Shown: one piece after another, positions 1 through 8,332 of the stretch
Layout: the number at the start of each line of letters is the position of its first letter
Position numbering within the stretch: the stretch's first letter is position 1
From: an uncultured Lachnospira sp.
GTDB lineage: Bacteria; Bacillota; Clostridia; Lachnospirales; Lachnospiraceae
Assembly: GCA_910589305.1 (NCBI GenBank)
Contig: CAJUTV010000016.1
Location: 1-60,260, forward strand
DNA length: 60,260 bases
Reading direction: 5' to 3'
Made by a program: the position numbers and the translations under genes
Notes under the pieces: generated by a model
Seen by the model: the letters and a program-made list of their open reading frames with translations, nothing else
Told to the model about the DNA's origin: nothing
Database searches by the model: none

Positions 1-1714
1 GGAAAATATCTCCATTATAAAAATATAATCCACCTGTTCTACTATTACTTTTAGTCAACGCTTCCATTCCACACCTATCTGAAGTTCCTATTTTTGAACG
101 AAGTGACAATCGACAACCATTATTTTCAACACTTACAATATTATTTGTTATAGAAGATGTACCATTATTCGCTGATAAAAGAATACTCGTATCTGTACCT
201 TTCATATAAATAGTAGCATTATCTTTCATTTGTCCACCATTTAACGATAATGCACCAATATTTTCAATAGTTAAATCATCTATATGTGCAATTTCTCTCC
301 AACCTTCCCATGATGTTAAACCAACTCTGTGAAGTAATTTTCCATTTCCATCAAATGCCAATTCATGCGCCTTGCCCGCACTGGCATCGCTCCACCCTCT
401 AATTCCTACAAGGGTCGCAAAACTTGAACCTGTTGTTATTTTAGATGCTGCTGGAGTCTTTAGCCCAACTGGTTTAAACATTTCACTATAGTCACTCGGC
501 TTCGTTTCAACATTTCTTGTATCTCCCCAACCAGTTAAGTAGCTGGCAGCCTTTACTTGTTTAAGATAGTCTGGTGTATTATTTACATTTTCAAGACCAA
601 TATTTGCAGGTGTACAATAACTTTTATAATTAACACTGTCTAATATCGTTCTTTCATCTTGCCATCCTTTAGTAGAGCCTATTTGTTTTCCCCAAAGCAA
701 ATCTCCATTATCCAATAATTTACTTCTTAAATACATACCCAAATATTGCCCATCATTCCAACCATTCCCATGTCTTATACTAAACACATTCCACCATATT
801 TTGTTTATATCATAATAACTTCCCAGAAAAGTTTTATACTTACTTAAATCTTGCACATTATTGATTCCCTCATCAATTCGACCGCTGCAAGGTATGGTTA
901 CATTTAAAGTATTCGACCTACCACTCGAAACGGCTAAATCCCCTGTCATAGTATCTCCAGCTTTATTCACTTTTCCATCAACAGTACTCGTCAATGTAGT
1001 AATCAACTCTTTTAAAACTTTTCCCTGCTTCGCTGATAATGGTTTATTTGTTATACTGGAAGTAAGATTATCTATAATATCCGACACATTTACTTTACTT
1101 GTGGTAATTCCATCAATCAAAGTTTTATTGTTTTTTATGTAAGCTACAATCTCACTTAACTGGTCGAGTGTTGTATCATCACTATCAGCAAGTGTATTCA
1201 ATCTAGTTGTAAGCGTAGTAAGTAAATTTCTTATATCTGCATGAGCCTTTTCTGAACTATTATGTTCAGATACCTTCGTTGCTGCTGTTCCGCTTAAATC
1301 GGCACCAACATTTTCAGCAGTAATATTTACATTCTTTTGAAAACTGCCATCATAAGTGCCTTGAGAAATCCCATTTAATGATATATTTAAACTAGTGGGA
1401 TTTTTCATTGATTGAGGCTTATTTTTAATATAAGCGTCTGAATTACTGTCTGACACATTCCAGTCAGCCTGAACATTTACTTCTGCTCCATCTTCAATCC
1501 CAGACAATTTATTTTTATCAGCATTTGTATAATCATTTTCAGATAAGCCCTTTCCCTCTACTTTATCTACCTTATTTTCTTCAAGATAAGCATCATTATT
1601 GACAAGTGCAGCAGTAACACAATTAAAAACATCCGCATGTCCTTTATCTTTCGTTTCAAATTTACGCACATTTTTAGTAAATGTAACTGGATTATTGATT
1701 TCAAAATCTGCCAT
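1..1714 (-). CDS. Phage tail fibre, 3' end cut by window
   Basis: The frame starts at an ATG at 1714 behind an AGGAGGTAGTT ribosome site and stays open to the window edge (571 codons). It follows the baseplate genes, where PBSX-type phages place host-recognition fibres. The N-terminal part is polar and low in cysteine. A middle stretch has short repeats around YIKNKP and a coiled-coil-like segment. From roughly residue 330 the Trp/Gly-rich sequence (W..GW..GQYLGMY, GWREIAH) resembles pyocin-knob receptor-binding domains. The family call rests on position and these motifs. The C-terminus and any fibre chaperone lie outside the window. Confidence 0.8.
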   Translation of the reverse strand, partial: MADFEINNPVTFTKNVRKFETKDKGHADVFNCVTAALVNNDAYLEENKVDKVEGKGLSENDYTNADKNKLSGIEDGAEVNVQADWNVSDSNSDAYIKNKPQSMKNPTSLNISLNGISQGTYDGSFQKNVNITAENVGADLSGTAATKVSEHNSSEKAHADIRNLLTTLTTRLNTLADSDDTTLDQLSEIVAYIKNNKTLIDGITTSKVNVSDIIDNLTSSITNKPLSAKQGKVLKELITTLTSTVDGKVNKAGDTMTGDLAVSSGRSNTLNVTIPCSGRIDEGINNVQDLSKYKTFLGSYYDINKIWWNVFSIRHGNGWNDGQYLGMYLRSKLLDNGDLLWGKQIGSTKGWQDERTILDSVNYKSYCTPANIGLENVNNTPDYLKQVKAASYLTGWGDTRNVETKPSDYSEMFKPVGLKTPAASKITTGSSFATLVGIRGWSDASAGKAHELAFDGNGKLLHRVGLTSWEGWREIAHIDDLTIENIGALSLNGGQMKDNATIYMKGTDTSILLSANNGTSSITNNIVSVENNGCRLSLRSKIGTSDRCGMEALTKSNSRTGGLYFYNGDIF

Positions 1715-1723
1715 AACTACCTC

Positions 1724-2107
1724 CTAAAATACATCATCAACTGTGTATGTCATTTCCATATCACTATCTTTGCCTTTTGCAGTAAAATTTTTTATACATA
1801 CAATATCTCCATTTTCATCATATAATCCTAATTCACTGATATATTTACCTGCTAATTCGGATTCTAATAAAGTACATTGATACCTACACGTTGTATCATC
1901 TACAAACTCAAAACCATCAATTTCTTTTCTTAACAATTCTGATACCAGTGCATCCTGATTTTCTAAAGGCGAAATTACATTGCCTAAACTATTCACTCCT
2001 CCATCGCCAAATGCCATGCCAACAATTTTTGGTAATGTTATAGCACCTGCTCTTGCTTGAACCATATTTTTTCTTGCTTTTTTTGTAATTATATAATTCT
2101 CTGCCAT
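1724..2107 (-). CDS. Phage tail-collar / tail fibre N-terminal-type protein
   Basis: A 127-aa protein. The start chosen is the ATG at 2107, because GGAGGAG lies at the right distance and the upstream frame gives only a spurious N-terminus. It starts 1 nt after the preceding baseplate gene ends, so translation is probably coupled. The sequence carries the pattern of short tail-collar fibre proteins (AENYIITKKARKN, then GMAFGDGG, then ISELGLYDENG). Such proteins usually link the baseplate to the distal fibre encoded next. The role is inferred from family resemblance and position. Confidence 0.7.
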   Translation of the reverse strand: MAENYIITKKARKNMVQARAGAITLPKIVGMAFGDGGVNSLGNVISPLENQDALVSELLRKEIDGFEFVDDTTCRYQCTLLESELAGKYISELGLYDENGDIVCIKNFTAKGKDSDMEMTYTVDDVF

Positions 2108-2108
2108 T

Positions 2109-2885
2109 TTACAACTCCTCCATTTCATAAGAAGCATTTAATGTTCTGCTTCCATCTAATAAGACATTACCATCTAAGTACCATAAATTTTCACATTTTT
2201 CTAAAGTAACAACACCAACTTTTTCTGTTTTCTCTTCAATCATAAAATGTGCTGAACCTGATACAGAAATGGAATTGTCACATTTAGCACATTGAAACTT
2301 GTTATTAATACAATGTAGATAAAATTGAAGTATATTTTTAACTTCTAAAAAAATCCTCTGATTAATTGTATAATCCGTATGCGATTGCTTGATTTTATCA
2401 AGTATCTGCCGAATCTGTTTTGTGTCAATCGTTTCTTGTTCAATCGAATACACAATAAAAAAATTAGGATGCAATGATTTTAAACCATATTCTCCTAAAT
2501 CATTTATATCTGCAATATGCACTCGAAAACCAGTTATATTTTCAAGATATTGTTCCATTCGATAGGGTGTCATTGGCGACCTGCAATCTCTCTTTTGATA
2601 AATCAATTTACGGCGTTCCTCATAAGATAAATTTTCTCGTATAGGAAGCTGCCACTTCATTTCATGATACATAAGTCCCCATGTTGCTGTTTCAGGAAAC
2701 ATTTGATATTTCAACTCTTCTGCCAGCTTTAATGCTTTATCATATTCTTGCCCCATCACCTGATAAAGCCATTTTCCAACATACGATTTATCATAAAATC
2801 CTTGTGTCACATAAGATAACATTTTTAAAGCACTCTTACTGGTAGGAAATGCCTCTAAATCTAATTTTTCTTTATCCTTATCCAT
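2109..2885 (-). CDS. xkdU: Baseplate/tail protein, XkdU-like (DUF2313)
   Basis: A 258-aa protein directly after the baseplate J gene, the position of XkdU in PBSX and gpI/gp48 in P2/Mu-type phages. The N-terminal ~180 residues fit the YmfQ/DUF2313 pattern: LP..Y....Y, repeated W/Y residues, and YEERRKLIYQKR followed by PYRMEQYLENITG. The last ~70 residues hold a CAKCD motif, which looks like an appended small domain. The family builds the inner baseplate that attaches fibres. The ribosome site is GGGGAAG. Confidence 0.75.
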   Translation of the reverse strand: MDKDKEKLDLEAFPTSKSALKMLSYVTQGFYDKSYVGKWLYQVMGQEYDKALKLAEELKYQMFPETATWGLMYHEMKWQLPIRENLSYEERRKLIYQKRDCRSPMTPYRMEQYLENITGFRVHIADINDLGEYGLKSLHPNFFIVYSIEQETIDTKQIRQILDKIKQSHTDYTINQRIFLEVKNILQFYLHCINNKFQCAKCDNSISVSGSAHFMIEEKTEKVGVVTLEKCENLWYLDGNVLLDGSRTLNASYEMEEL

Positions 2886-2894
2886 AACTTCCCC

Positions 2895-4025
2895 CTATTC
2901 TTTCAAAGTGAAATTTAGATTGCCTGTTTGTGGATATTCTTCTTGTGCCAACTGGATATTGACTATATTATCATTTATCATAAATGTATCAAAATCTTTT
3001 ACTCCATTAATAGCAGAAATAAGCGGTCGAACATCATTATACCTTAATATGCTGTCATTCTTTGCTTTATCATATATTTTCATAACAGCTTCTTTGAAAT
3101 CTTTTTTCACCTGCTCGATGGTTGTTGTTTCATCAATGGATAATCCTGTACATATATAATTTATATTCACAGTTGTTGCCGCCACACAAACCAACTTGGC
3201 ACAAGCAGTCGGCAACAGTCTTTTCGTTCTATCATCAGGAGATACGATATAATGATATACTTCCTGTATTAATGTATTATTGGCTGGTTCACCATTTCTA
3301 TCAACAAGCACAAGCTTTACTGTACCTGGTCCATCATAGGCAGATACCACAATACAATCCCCTGCTCCTGCTTCTTTCGCCCAACGTATATAATCACTGT
3401 CATTTCCTAAATAGGTCATACTGCTGTCATATTCAGCTGCTATTCTATCATAATAAGCATTATTACTTTCTCTTTCTGTTCCTCCAGTTATTGGCTCTTT
3501 ATTTGTAACTGACAAAATATTTTTATCAGGTTTTGCCATCATACAAATGGTATTTGTTGCCACATTAGATATTGTACCAGACGTTACAGCAGTTACGGAT
3601 ATTATAGCTATTCCATCACTTTCTATAATGCTATCCTCATTTGATATATATTCAAGTGCTGGAGAATCATTTGTTGCTGGTGTACAAAAAATCGTTCCTG
3701 ATGGAATAACAGTTCCTGCTATACCTGCCACTTCTACAAAGCCGCTTGCACATTCTGCTTCATGTCTTGTTAAATGTACTTGCCTGCCATGCAAATCAAG
3801 CCATTCATCCCATGCAAACTGCGGAAAAGCAATCATTAAAGCTCTTACCATATGATAATTAATAAATTCAGATAGTTCAATTGCTGCGGGTTTCGTGAAA
3901 TCATAAGGAAAACCGCCAATCATGTCATCTATATCCTTTGGCAAATGGGACATCATTCTTTGGTGAATTTCATTTTCACTGTTATTATCTATAAAATCAG
4001 GATTTACAAATGAAAGCTGTGACAT
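2895..4025 (-). CDS. xkdT: Baseplate J / gp47 family protein (XkdT-like)
   Basis: A 376-aa protein. The N-terminal DGFPYDFTKP-like segment (GGFPYDFTKPAAIE), the FIPSGTIF-type core and the ITGGTERESNNAYYDRI region are typical of baseplate J-like wedge proteins. The family forms the baseplate wedges that trigger sheath contraction. The start has AAAGGAG upstream. It follows the XkdS-like gene after 27 nt. Length and order match PBSX xkdT. Confidence 0.9.
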   Translation of the reverse strand: MSQLSFVNPDFIDNNSENEIHQRMMSHLPKDIDDMIGGFPYDFTKPAAIELSEFINYHMVRALMIAFPQFAWDEWLDLHGRQVHLTRHEAECASGFVEVAGIAGTVIPSGTIFCTPATNDSPALEYISNEDSIIESDGIAIISVTAVTSGTISNVATNTICMMAKPDKNILSVTNKEPITGGTERESNNAYYDRIAAEYDSSMTYLGNDSDYIRWAKEAGAGDCIVVSAYDGPGTVKLVLVDRNGEPANNTLIQEVYHYIVSPDDRTKRLLPTACAKLVCVAATTVNINYICTGLSIDETTTIEQVKKDFKEAVMKIYDKAKNDSILRYNDVRPLISAINGVKDFDTFMINDNIVNIQLAQEEYPQTGNLNFTLKE

Positions 4026-4052
4026 CTTTTACTACTCCTTTCTTGGTAAATA

Positions 4053-4490
4053 TTAAATACGAATTTTAAACAACTTATCCCAATTAACACCTTTTACTAC
4101 AAAAGTACAATGAATTTCATCAGCATTCCAGCTAAATTCAAAATCCCTTACATATTCTGTTCGTGGATTGACTTTTAAAGCATCGGTAATGGTGCGTTCA
4201 ACAATGGATTCAACAATCTTTTGATTATCCGCTGCAAGTGCATTTTCTAGCTCTACACCAATATCATTTGTATAGGCTAGACAAGAATATCGCTCTGTCT
4301 GTGCCATCTTAAAGCACCATATCATAAAACCTTCTTCGCCAGAACATTCCTTTATTCTATTTGCACCATCTTGGACAAAATCACCTTTTTTGGCATCCCA
4401 TTTGACAGTACGTTTATATTTTGTATCATATGCTGCATTTTCTTCCATAAATTCTGGAACAGGAACAACTGTAAGTGTATTTTCTGCCAT
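4053..4490 (-). CDS. xkdS: DUF2634 baseplate protein (XkdS-like, gp25 role)
   Basis: A 145-aa protein between XkdR-like and XkdT-like genes, the PBSX position of xkdS. The pattern Y..KW......F...G......G...I..W..K...T.RY.CLAY matches DUF2634. Members are thought to play the gp25-like wedge role in contractile tails. The ribosome site is AAAGGAG. The function is inferred from synteny plus family likeness. Confidence 0.85.
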   Translation of the reverse strand: MAENTLTVVPVPEFMEENAAYDTKYKRTVKWDAKKGDFVQDGANRIKECSGEEGFMIWCFKMAQTERYSCLAYTNDIGVELENALAADNQKIVESIVERTITDALKVNPRTEYVRDFEFSWNADEIHCTFVVKGVNWDKLFKIRI

Positions 4491-4511
4491 GCTTTTCTCC
4501 TTTCCGCGAAT

Positions 4512-4931
4512 TTATGAACTTGTAATAATGTCAATAACAACAGCTTCATTTTGCACCCATGCAACAAGCACCCTGTCACCAGCTTGTAAACTTCGCATTT
4601 TTTCAGGTATCAAAACGGTATGTTGGTGTGTTCCTTCATCTTCTTTATTTAAATCATCACCACTGTTATCTTCATTATATTTGTGACTGCCATCATCTTC
4701 TGTTTTAGTAAGCTCCCCTCCAGCAGTTCCAAGTGTAAGCTGTCTGCATACACAATATTGTCCTTTTGGTATAGAAACAGGAAAGGTGTTTGTTATTAAA
4801 TTTCCATTGGCTTGTATCTCTCCAAAGTCAAGGCAAAGAGGACTTTCGCCCTCTTTTTTCATTCGTTCTATTAATACATTTGCTAGTTTATTTATACCAG
4901 CGTTTTCATTAAATGTTGTGTTTGCTGCCAT
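4512..4931 (-). CDS. xkdR: DUF2577 tail protein (XkdR-like)
   Basis: A 139-aa protein preceding the DUF2634 gene, as XkdR precedes XkdS in PBSX. It has the DUF2577 layout: an N-terminal helix (NKLANVLIERMKK), a small beta domain and a C-terminal L.AGDRVLVAWV segment typical of an OB-like fold. Residues 75-100 are Asp/Asn/Glu-rich and probably disordered. The ribosome site is AAAGGAGG. It is separated from its usual neighbour xkdQ by a 2 kb cargo block. Confidence 0.8.
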   Translation of the reverse strand: MAANTTFNENAGINKLANVLIERMKKEGESPLCLDFGEIQANGNLITNTFPVSIPKGQYCVCRQLTLGTAGGELTKTEDDGSHKYNEDNSGDDLNKEDEGTHQHTVLIPEKMRSLQAGDRVLVAWVQNEAVVIDIITSS

Positions 4932-4962
4932 TTATGCCTCCTTTCAATAGATTTATAAGACA

Positions 4963-4990
4963 AAAGGACACCTGTTGCCAGATGCCCTTT
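4963..4990 (-). terminator. Hairpin terminator after first antirepressor gene
   Basis: A 12-bp stem (arms 4963-4974 and 4979-4990) with a 4-nt loop, followed on the minus strand by TTTTG. Two positions pair only as G-U in minus-strand RNA, which supports the minus orientation. The arms are identical to those at 22798-22825, downstream of the other antirepressor gene. Confidence 0.75.
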
Positions 4991-5025
4991 AAATTATTGT
5001 TATTTCATTATATCAATTTAAACTA

Positions 5026-5751
5026 CTATGCTATCTCCCTGTTAATCCTACCAATCTCTAATTGCATGTTTGTAGGCGGTTGCCAACGGTTGATGTATTG
5101 TAATGCTTCATTAAAACGCACTCTTGGCAAATTTGCATAAGCATTAATGTTAAAATAATCATTAAAATCATGCCAGAATCTTGAAAAGCATTGAGAACTG
5201 ATTTTTGTACCATCTTCTGCCTTATAGCGATATGCTCTTGCCTCTTTACCACCCAACGCACTAATAACAATCTCACTTGCAAAATTCTTTAATTGCTTTT
5301 GCTGTGCATAGTCAATATTCATAGTATTTTCAAGATGATCTACTTTTTGTTCTACTGCTGTAACCCTCTTATCTACAACAAGCACTGCTCTTAATTCAGT
5401 AGAAATTCCGTCAAATAAATTTTCTTTATATTTTTCTTCTACTTGAATAAAATACTTGCGGACATTTTTACCAACCTCATTACGCTCAAGCATAGCCATC
5501 TCCTTAGCGGTATTCAGTTTAATAATATATTCTGTTTTTGGTCTGCCACCTTTTTCATTTTTTTGTGAAAAACTCTCGAAGTCCTCATTTTCTGTAGCGT
5601 CACACTCTGAAAGACGCTCCTTTATCCAGTCAGTGTATTGTCTTCTGCTTTTAAGGCAAGCATACAACTCTGTTCCATACACAACTTTTTCTCCACTGTC
5701 AGTAATATATACTGGCACTAACTCATTTTCAAGAATTTTCAAATCACTCAC
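5026..5751 (-). CDS. AntA/AntB-type antirepressor with ORF6C-like C-terminus
   Basis: A 241-aa protein with a GTG start behind GAGGTG. Residues ~10-110 fit the AntA/AntB antirepressor domain (ELYACLKSRRQYTDWIK, then KGGRPKTEYIIKLNTAKEMAMLERNEVGK). Residues ~170-235 fit ORF6C (FNINAYANLPRVRFNEALQYI). Such proteins antagonise phage repressors or alter the lytic/lysogenic choice. It is unusual here because it interrupts the tail operon between xkdQ and xkdR. Its start overlaps the end of a 40-codon ORF, and it is followed by its own terminator. The target is unknown. Confidence 0.8.
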   Translation of the reverse strand: MSDLKILENELVPVYITDSGEKVVYGTELYACLKSRRQYTDWIKERLSECDATENEDFESFSQKNEKGGRPKTEYIIKLNTAKEMAMLERNEVGKNVRKYFIQVEEKYKENLFDGISTELRAVLVVDKRVTAVEQKVDHLENTMNIDYAQQKQLKNFASEIVISALGGKEARAYRYKAEDGTKISSQCFSRFWHDFNDYFNINAYANLPRVRFNEALQYINRWQPPTNMQLEIGRINREIA

Positions 5752-5866
5752 TCTCTGTCACCTCACTTTCCCTTATATATTCACACAACGATACATAAAT
5801 CCTTTTCAAGAATTTCTCGCTATCAATTCTATTTAAAAGTTGTATAATCAATTCTTTGTATATCAT
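5744..5866 (-). CDS. Small hypothetical protein, 40 aa
   Basis: An ATG at 5866 preceded by GGCGGTGTGG opens a 40-codon frame rich in Leu, Ile, Lys and Glu (IDSEKFLKRIYVSLCEYI). It ends 8 nt inside the antirepressor gene, so the two are probably translationally coupled. Similar ~40-aa helical peptides sit beside regulators in clostridial prophages. No function can be read from it. Confidence 0.5.
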   Translation of the reverse strand: MIYKELIIQLLNRIDSEKFLKRIYVSLCEYIRESEVTESE

Positions 5867-6285
5867 ACCACACCGCCTTTCTTGCCTTTTTGTAAATGCT
5901 CCACAAGAATATCCTTCATTCCACTTGTCATAGTGTGTAGTCCCTCTATTGCTTTTGGTTCTTTATTAAGCGATATTCCATACATGAGGATATTAAAATA
6001 TTGCAATTCTTCAATATTCTGCATTTCAGCAAGATTATTAACCATGTCAACGATATTGTCACGAACACCATAATAAAATCCCCAGTTACCTGAAACTTTC
6101 TCCTTATAGACTTTTTCGACATAATCTTTTATCTTCTGCAAATCTATAGTAGTCACCATTCTACCGACCATAACCATAATATCACGCATGAGTGTCATAC
6201 GGTCATATTCCATGCGCAGATTATTCAACTCAAACTTTAACTCTGATTTTGCCATTTCATCAATCTTCTTGTGTTCTTCTAACAT
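5863..6285 (-). CDS. Hypothetical phage cargo protein, 140 aa
   Basis: The ATG at 6285 is preferred because AAGGAGG lies 8 nt upstream; an earlier in-frame ATG at 6351 has no ribosome site. The product is helical and charged (EEHKKIDEMAKSELKFELNNL), ends in a basic tail (KGKKGG) and has no recognised domain. It lies between the RHH gene and the small ORF/antirepressor pair, overlapping the latter by 4 nt. It is therefore part of the cargo block in the tail operon. Function unknown. Confidence 0.6.
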   Translation of the reverse strand: MLEEHKKIDEMAKSELKFELNNLRMEYDRMTLMRDIMVMVGRMVTTIDLQKIKDYVEKVYKEKVSGNWGFYYGVRDNIVDMVNNLAEMQNIEELQYFNILMYGISLNKEPKAIEGLHTMTSGMKDILVEHLQKGKKGGVV

Positions 6286-6373
6286 AAAAATAGCCTCCTT
6301 CAATAAAATTCGTTCTTGAAAGAAGCCTCTCTGCATGATATAATATTTCACACAGGGAAACTTCCTTGTTGCT

Positions 6374-6416
6374 AGAGTAATCGTTCTAACTCGCCAAAGT
6401 GTGTGACGATTACTCT
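6374..6416. repeat. 10-bp perfect inverted repeat at RHH gene end
   Basis: Arms AGAGTAATCG (6374-6383) and CGATTACTCT (6407-6416) are separated by 23 nt. The right arm spans the stop codon of the RHH gene. There is no T-run, so it is not a standard terminator. It could be an operator or an mRNA stabiliser. Confidence 0.55.
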
Positions 6417-6571
6417 TTTAATTTTCTTATCCCTCGTCTTATAGCCTCTGCTTTTTCGACTTTCTCCTTCTCGCAATACTCTTTTAGTATTTCTGAGTGT
6501 TCCTTGTCAAGCCTTACAGTAACTTTTTCAGATTTGGGATTATCAGACTTTGGTCTGCCCATTTGTGACAT
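6410..6571 (-). CDS. Ribbon-helix-helix (RHH/CopG-like) DNA-binding protein, 53 aa
   Basis: A 53-aa frame from the ATG at 6571, with GAGGTG upstream. The sequence has the RHH layout: an N-terminal GRPK segment, the beta strand KVTVRLD, then two helices (EHSEILKEYCEKEK and KAEAIRRGIRKLKE). Such proteins are dimeric repressors, often antitoxins or plasmid/phage copy regulators. It heads the cargo genes that end in the antirepressor and probably controls them. No partner toxin is obvious, because the adjacent type I toxin has its own RNA antitoxin candidate. Confidence 0.7.
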   Translation of the reverse strand: MSQMGRPKSDNPKSEKVTVRLDKEHSEILKEYCEKEKVEKAEAIRRGIRKLKE

Positions 6572-6666
6572 ATTGTTTTCACCTCACTTTTTGCCTGTCA
6601 CTAAGTACAGTATATTTTATGACTGTCAAAAAGTCAATACTTATTTTCTAATTTATTAAAAAATTC

Positions 6667-6695
6667 TTGCCCCCTATTAATAAATATGATATATT
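6667..6695 (+). promoter_or_regulatory. Promoter for candidate antitoxin RNA
   Basis: TTGCCC (6667-6672), a 17-nt spacer and TATATT (6690-6695) face the toxin gene. Predicted transcription starts near 6702. Confidence 0.5.
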
Positions 6696-6701
6696 AAATA
6701 T

Positions 6702-6795
6702 ACAAAAAGGAATAACCGCCCACAAAGTGGTTAGCCTCGTTGGTAAGTTATAACCCTACCTAGACAGCCAAGTACAAGGTAGGGTTATTTATTTT
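6702..6795 (+). ncRNA. Candidate type I antitoxin RNA (RatA-like arrangement)
   Basis: A plus-strand transcript of about 90 nt is predicted between the promoter at 6667-6695 and a terminator hairpin (AACCCTACCT / AGGTAGGGTT, 6752-6761 and 6777-6786). It converges on the 31-aa toxin and would overlap the toxin mRNA at its 3' end, as RatA does with txpA. An inner hairpin (AACCGCCCAC aaa GTGGTT) lies near the 5' end. Promoter, hairpins and geometry are visible; RNA activity is inferred. Confidence 0.5.
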
Positions 6796-6884
6796 CGCTT
6801 GTTATTCCTATCTATATAGGCAAGCAGTGCAATAAGAAAATTACCGCCTAAAAATAACAGGCTTAAAACTTGGTATGTATCCAT
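6789..6884 (-). CDS. Putative holin-like type I toxin, 31 aa
   Basis: A 31-codon frame from the ATG at 6884 with a very strong GGGGAGGTGG site. The peptide is one hydrophobic helix (LSLLFLGGNFLIALLAYI) ending in the basic tail DRNNKRK, the form of short membrane toxins annotated as holin-like toxins in Firmicutes. It has its own minus-strand promoter (6956-6984). The converging RNA over its 3' end is the expected antitoxin. It lies in the 2 kb cargo block of the tail operon. Confidence 0.7.
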   Translation of the reverse strand: MDTYQVLSLLFLGGNFLIALLAYIDRNNKRK

Positions 6885-6955
6885 ATGCACCACCTCCCCT
6901 CTTTTGTTAAAGTTGAGGAGGCTACCACCTTGTAACACGATTATTCCATGTTGAT

Positions 6956-6984
6956 ACTATAACATAATATTTTTCATATGACAA
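6956..6984 (-). promoter_or_regulatory. Promoter of the holin-like toxin
   Basis: On the minus strand, TTGTCA (6979-6984), exactly 17 nt, then TATAGT (6956-6961), about 70 nt before the toxin ATG. Near-consensus sigma-A spacing and sequence. Confidence 0.6.
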
Positions 6985-7064
6985 TTAAAAAAACAGCTTT
7001 ATACAAAAGCCGCTTGATTTTACTATCATAGGAATTTACACTATTCTCAAATTCGTTCTCTAAT

Positions 7065-8312
7065 CTATTCAAATGTTCCATCATCTACCCAGCCATATAC
7101 ATTGCTTTCACTATCTGTATGAATCAAATGCCAAGTATGCGCTTTTCCTGAACCATTTTTCTTTGTAATTTTTGCCTTACCAGCTCTTGCGCTATACCCT
7201 TGTGAATCTGGATAACTGCTGACATAATGTGTACCACCATGAAAATTTACAATATCGCCTTCCTTATATTCTTTTTTACTTTCTGTTGTATTTTCTGCTG
7301 TTATTGCTTCTGTTTCTGCCTTTTCTAATTCCATTGTCATGCTATAACTTTCACAATCATGTCGTATCCCTTTAACATAATAGTAATCATCTGAAGTTCC
7401 AGCTATCACATAAACCAAATCACCTTTTCTAATAAATGGCACATCGGGCGCTGAAAGTGTAATTACCTTTTGTACGGTTCCATTTTCATTGATAATCTCT
7501 TGAGCTGCCGATTTTGCATCCTCTAATGATTCATCTGAACCTCTCGTATAAATACGCTGTTTAATGCCATACTCTGTAAGTCCATTGATAGTTGCTTCCA
7601 CACTGGATTTTCCATCATCATCTTGCTGACCAATCACACGAACTCTTGTTATCAAATCGGCTGTACTTAATGATACTTGCACCGATTTGGTATTGTCTGT
7701 CTTAAATACATAAACATCGGTATTACTTCCACGTTCTACTACATCTACATAGCCTTTCGTTGCTCTCAAAATATAGGTACCACAACCTTTTTTTCTTGCA
7801 TCATCTAAAACATCTCGTATCATATCAGAAACATACGAATTATTATATTTTAATTTTCCATGTGTGGCATTGGGACCATGATACTCTTGAAAAGGTATCT
7901 CAAAATCATAAAACAACTCCGTTAAAATAGACTGTGTTCCTGTACCAGATGAATAAAAACGGTTATCTTGACTTTTCTGTAAGTTATATAAAATATCATA
8001 ACTTGTACATTTCAGATTATCTGCACTGCTTTGCAATTCTGTATTCCAATCAGTTACAAATCCTCTTGCCACTTCTTCATCATAACCATTCCCATCGGTG
8101 GCAAAAATACCAATCAAACAACCAGGCTTTATCAATGAAGATAATTTACCCTTTGATGTTTTATCATTTCTTGTTATAAATGAAGAACGGACTGCTATTT
8201 CGTTTTGATTTTCTTCCCAGCCTAAACTATGGATATATTCTTTAATATTATACTGATTCCCATTTTCATCAATCACAACAACTCTGTATTCAATTTTTGA
8301 TAAATCTATCAT
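7065..8312 (-). CDS. xkdQ: Tail hub / baseplate protein, XkdQ-like, with C-terminal SH3-like domain
   Basis: A 415-aa protein. The start at 8312 has GGAGG 8 nt upstream; the frame continues further upstream without a site. It follows the LysM tail protein gene, overlapping it by 21 nt of frame outside the chosen starts, which is the PBSX xkdP-xkdQ order. The central domain resembles gpD/gp44 hub proteins (W..LG.. segment, ATKGYVDVVERG, TRVRVIGQQDDDGK). The last ~65 residues (EGDIVNFHGGTHYVSSYP to GWVDDGTFE) form an SH3-like cell-wall-binding module common in gut clostridial phages. Confidence 0.8.
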   Translation of the reverse strand: MIDLSKIEYRVVVIDENGNQYNIKEYIHSLGWEENQNEIAVRSSFITRNDKTSKGKLSSLIKPGCLIGIFATDGNGYDEEVARGFVTDWNTELQSSADNLKCTSYDILYNLQKSQDNRFYSSGTGTQSILTELFYDFEIPFQEYHGPNATHGKLKYNNSYVSDMIRDVLDDARKKGCGTYILRATKGYVDVVERGSNTDVYVFKTDNTKSVQVSLSTADLITRVRVIGQQDDDGKSSVEATINGLTEYGIKQRIYTRGSDESLEDAKSAAQEIINENGTVQKVITLSAPDVPFIRKGDLVYVIAGTSDDYYYVKGIRHDCESYSMTMELEKAETEAITAENTTESKKEYKEGDIVNFHGGTHYVSSYPDSQGYSARAGKAKITKKNGSGKAHTWHLIHTDSESNVYGWVDDGTFE

Positions 8313-8332
8313 GTTAGCCTCCAAATTACGAC

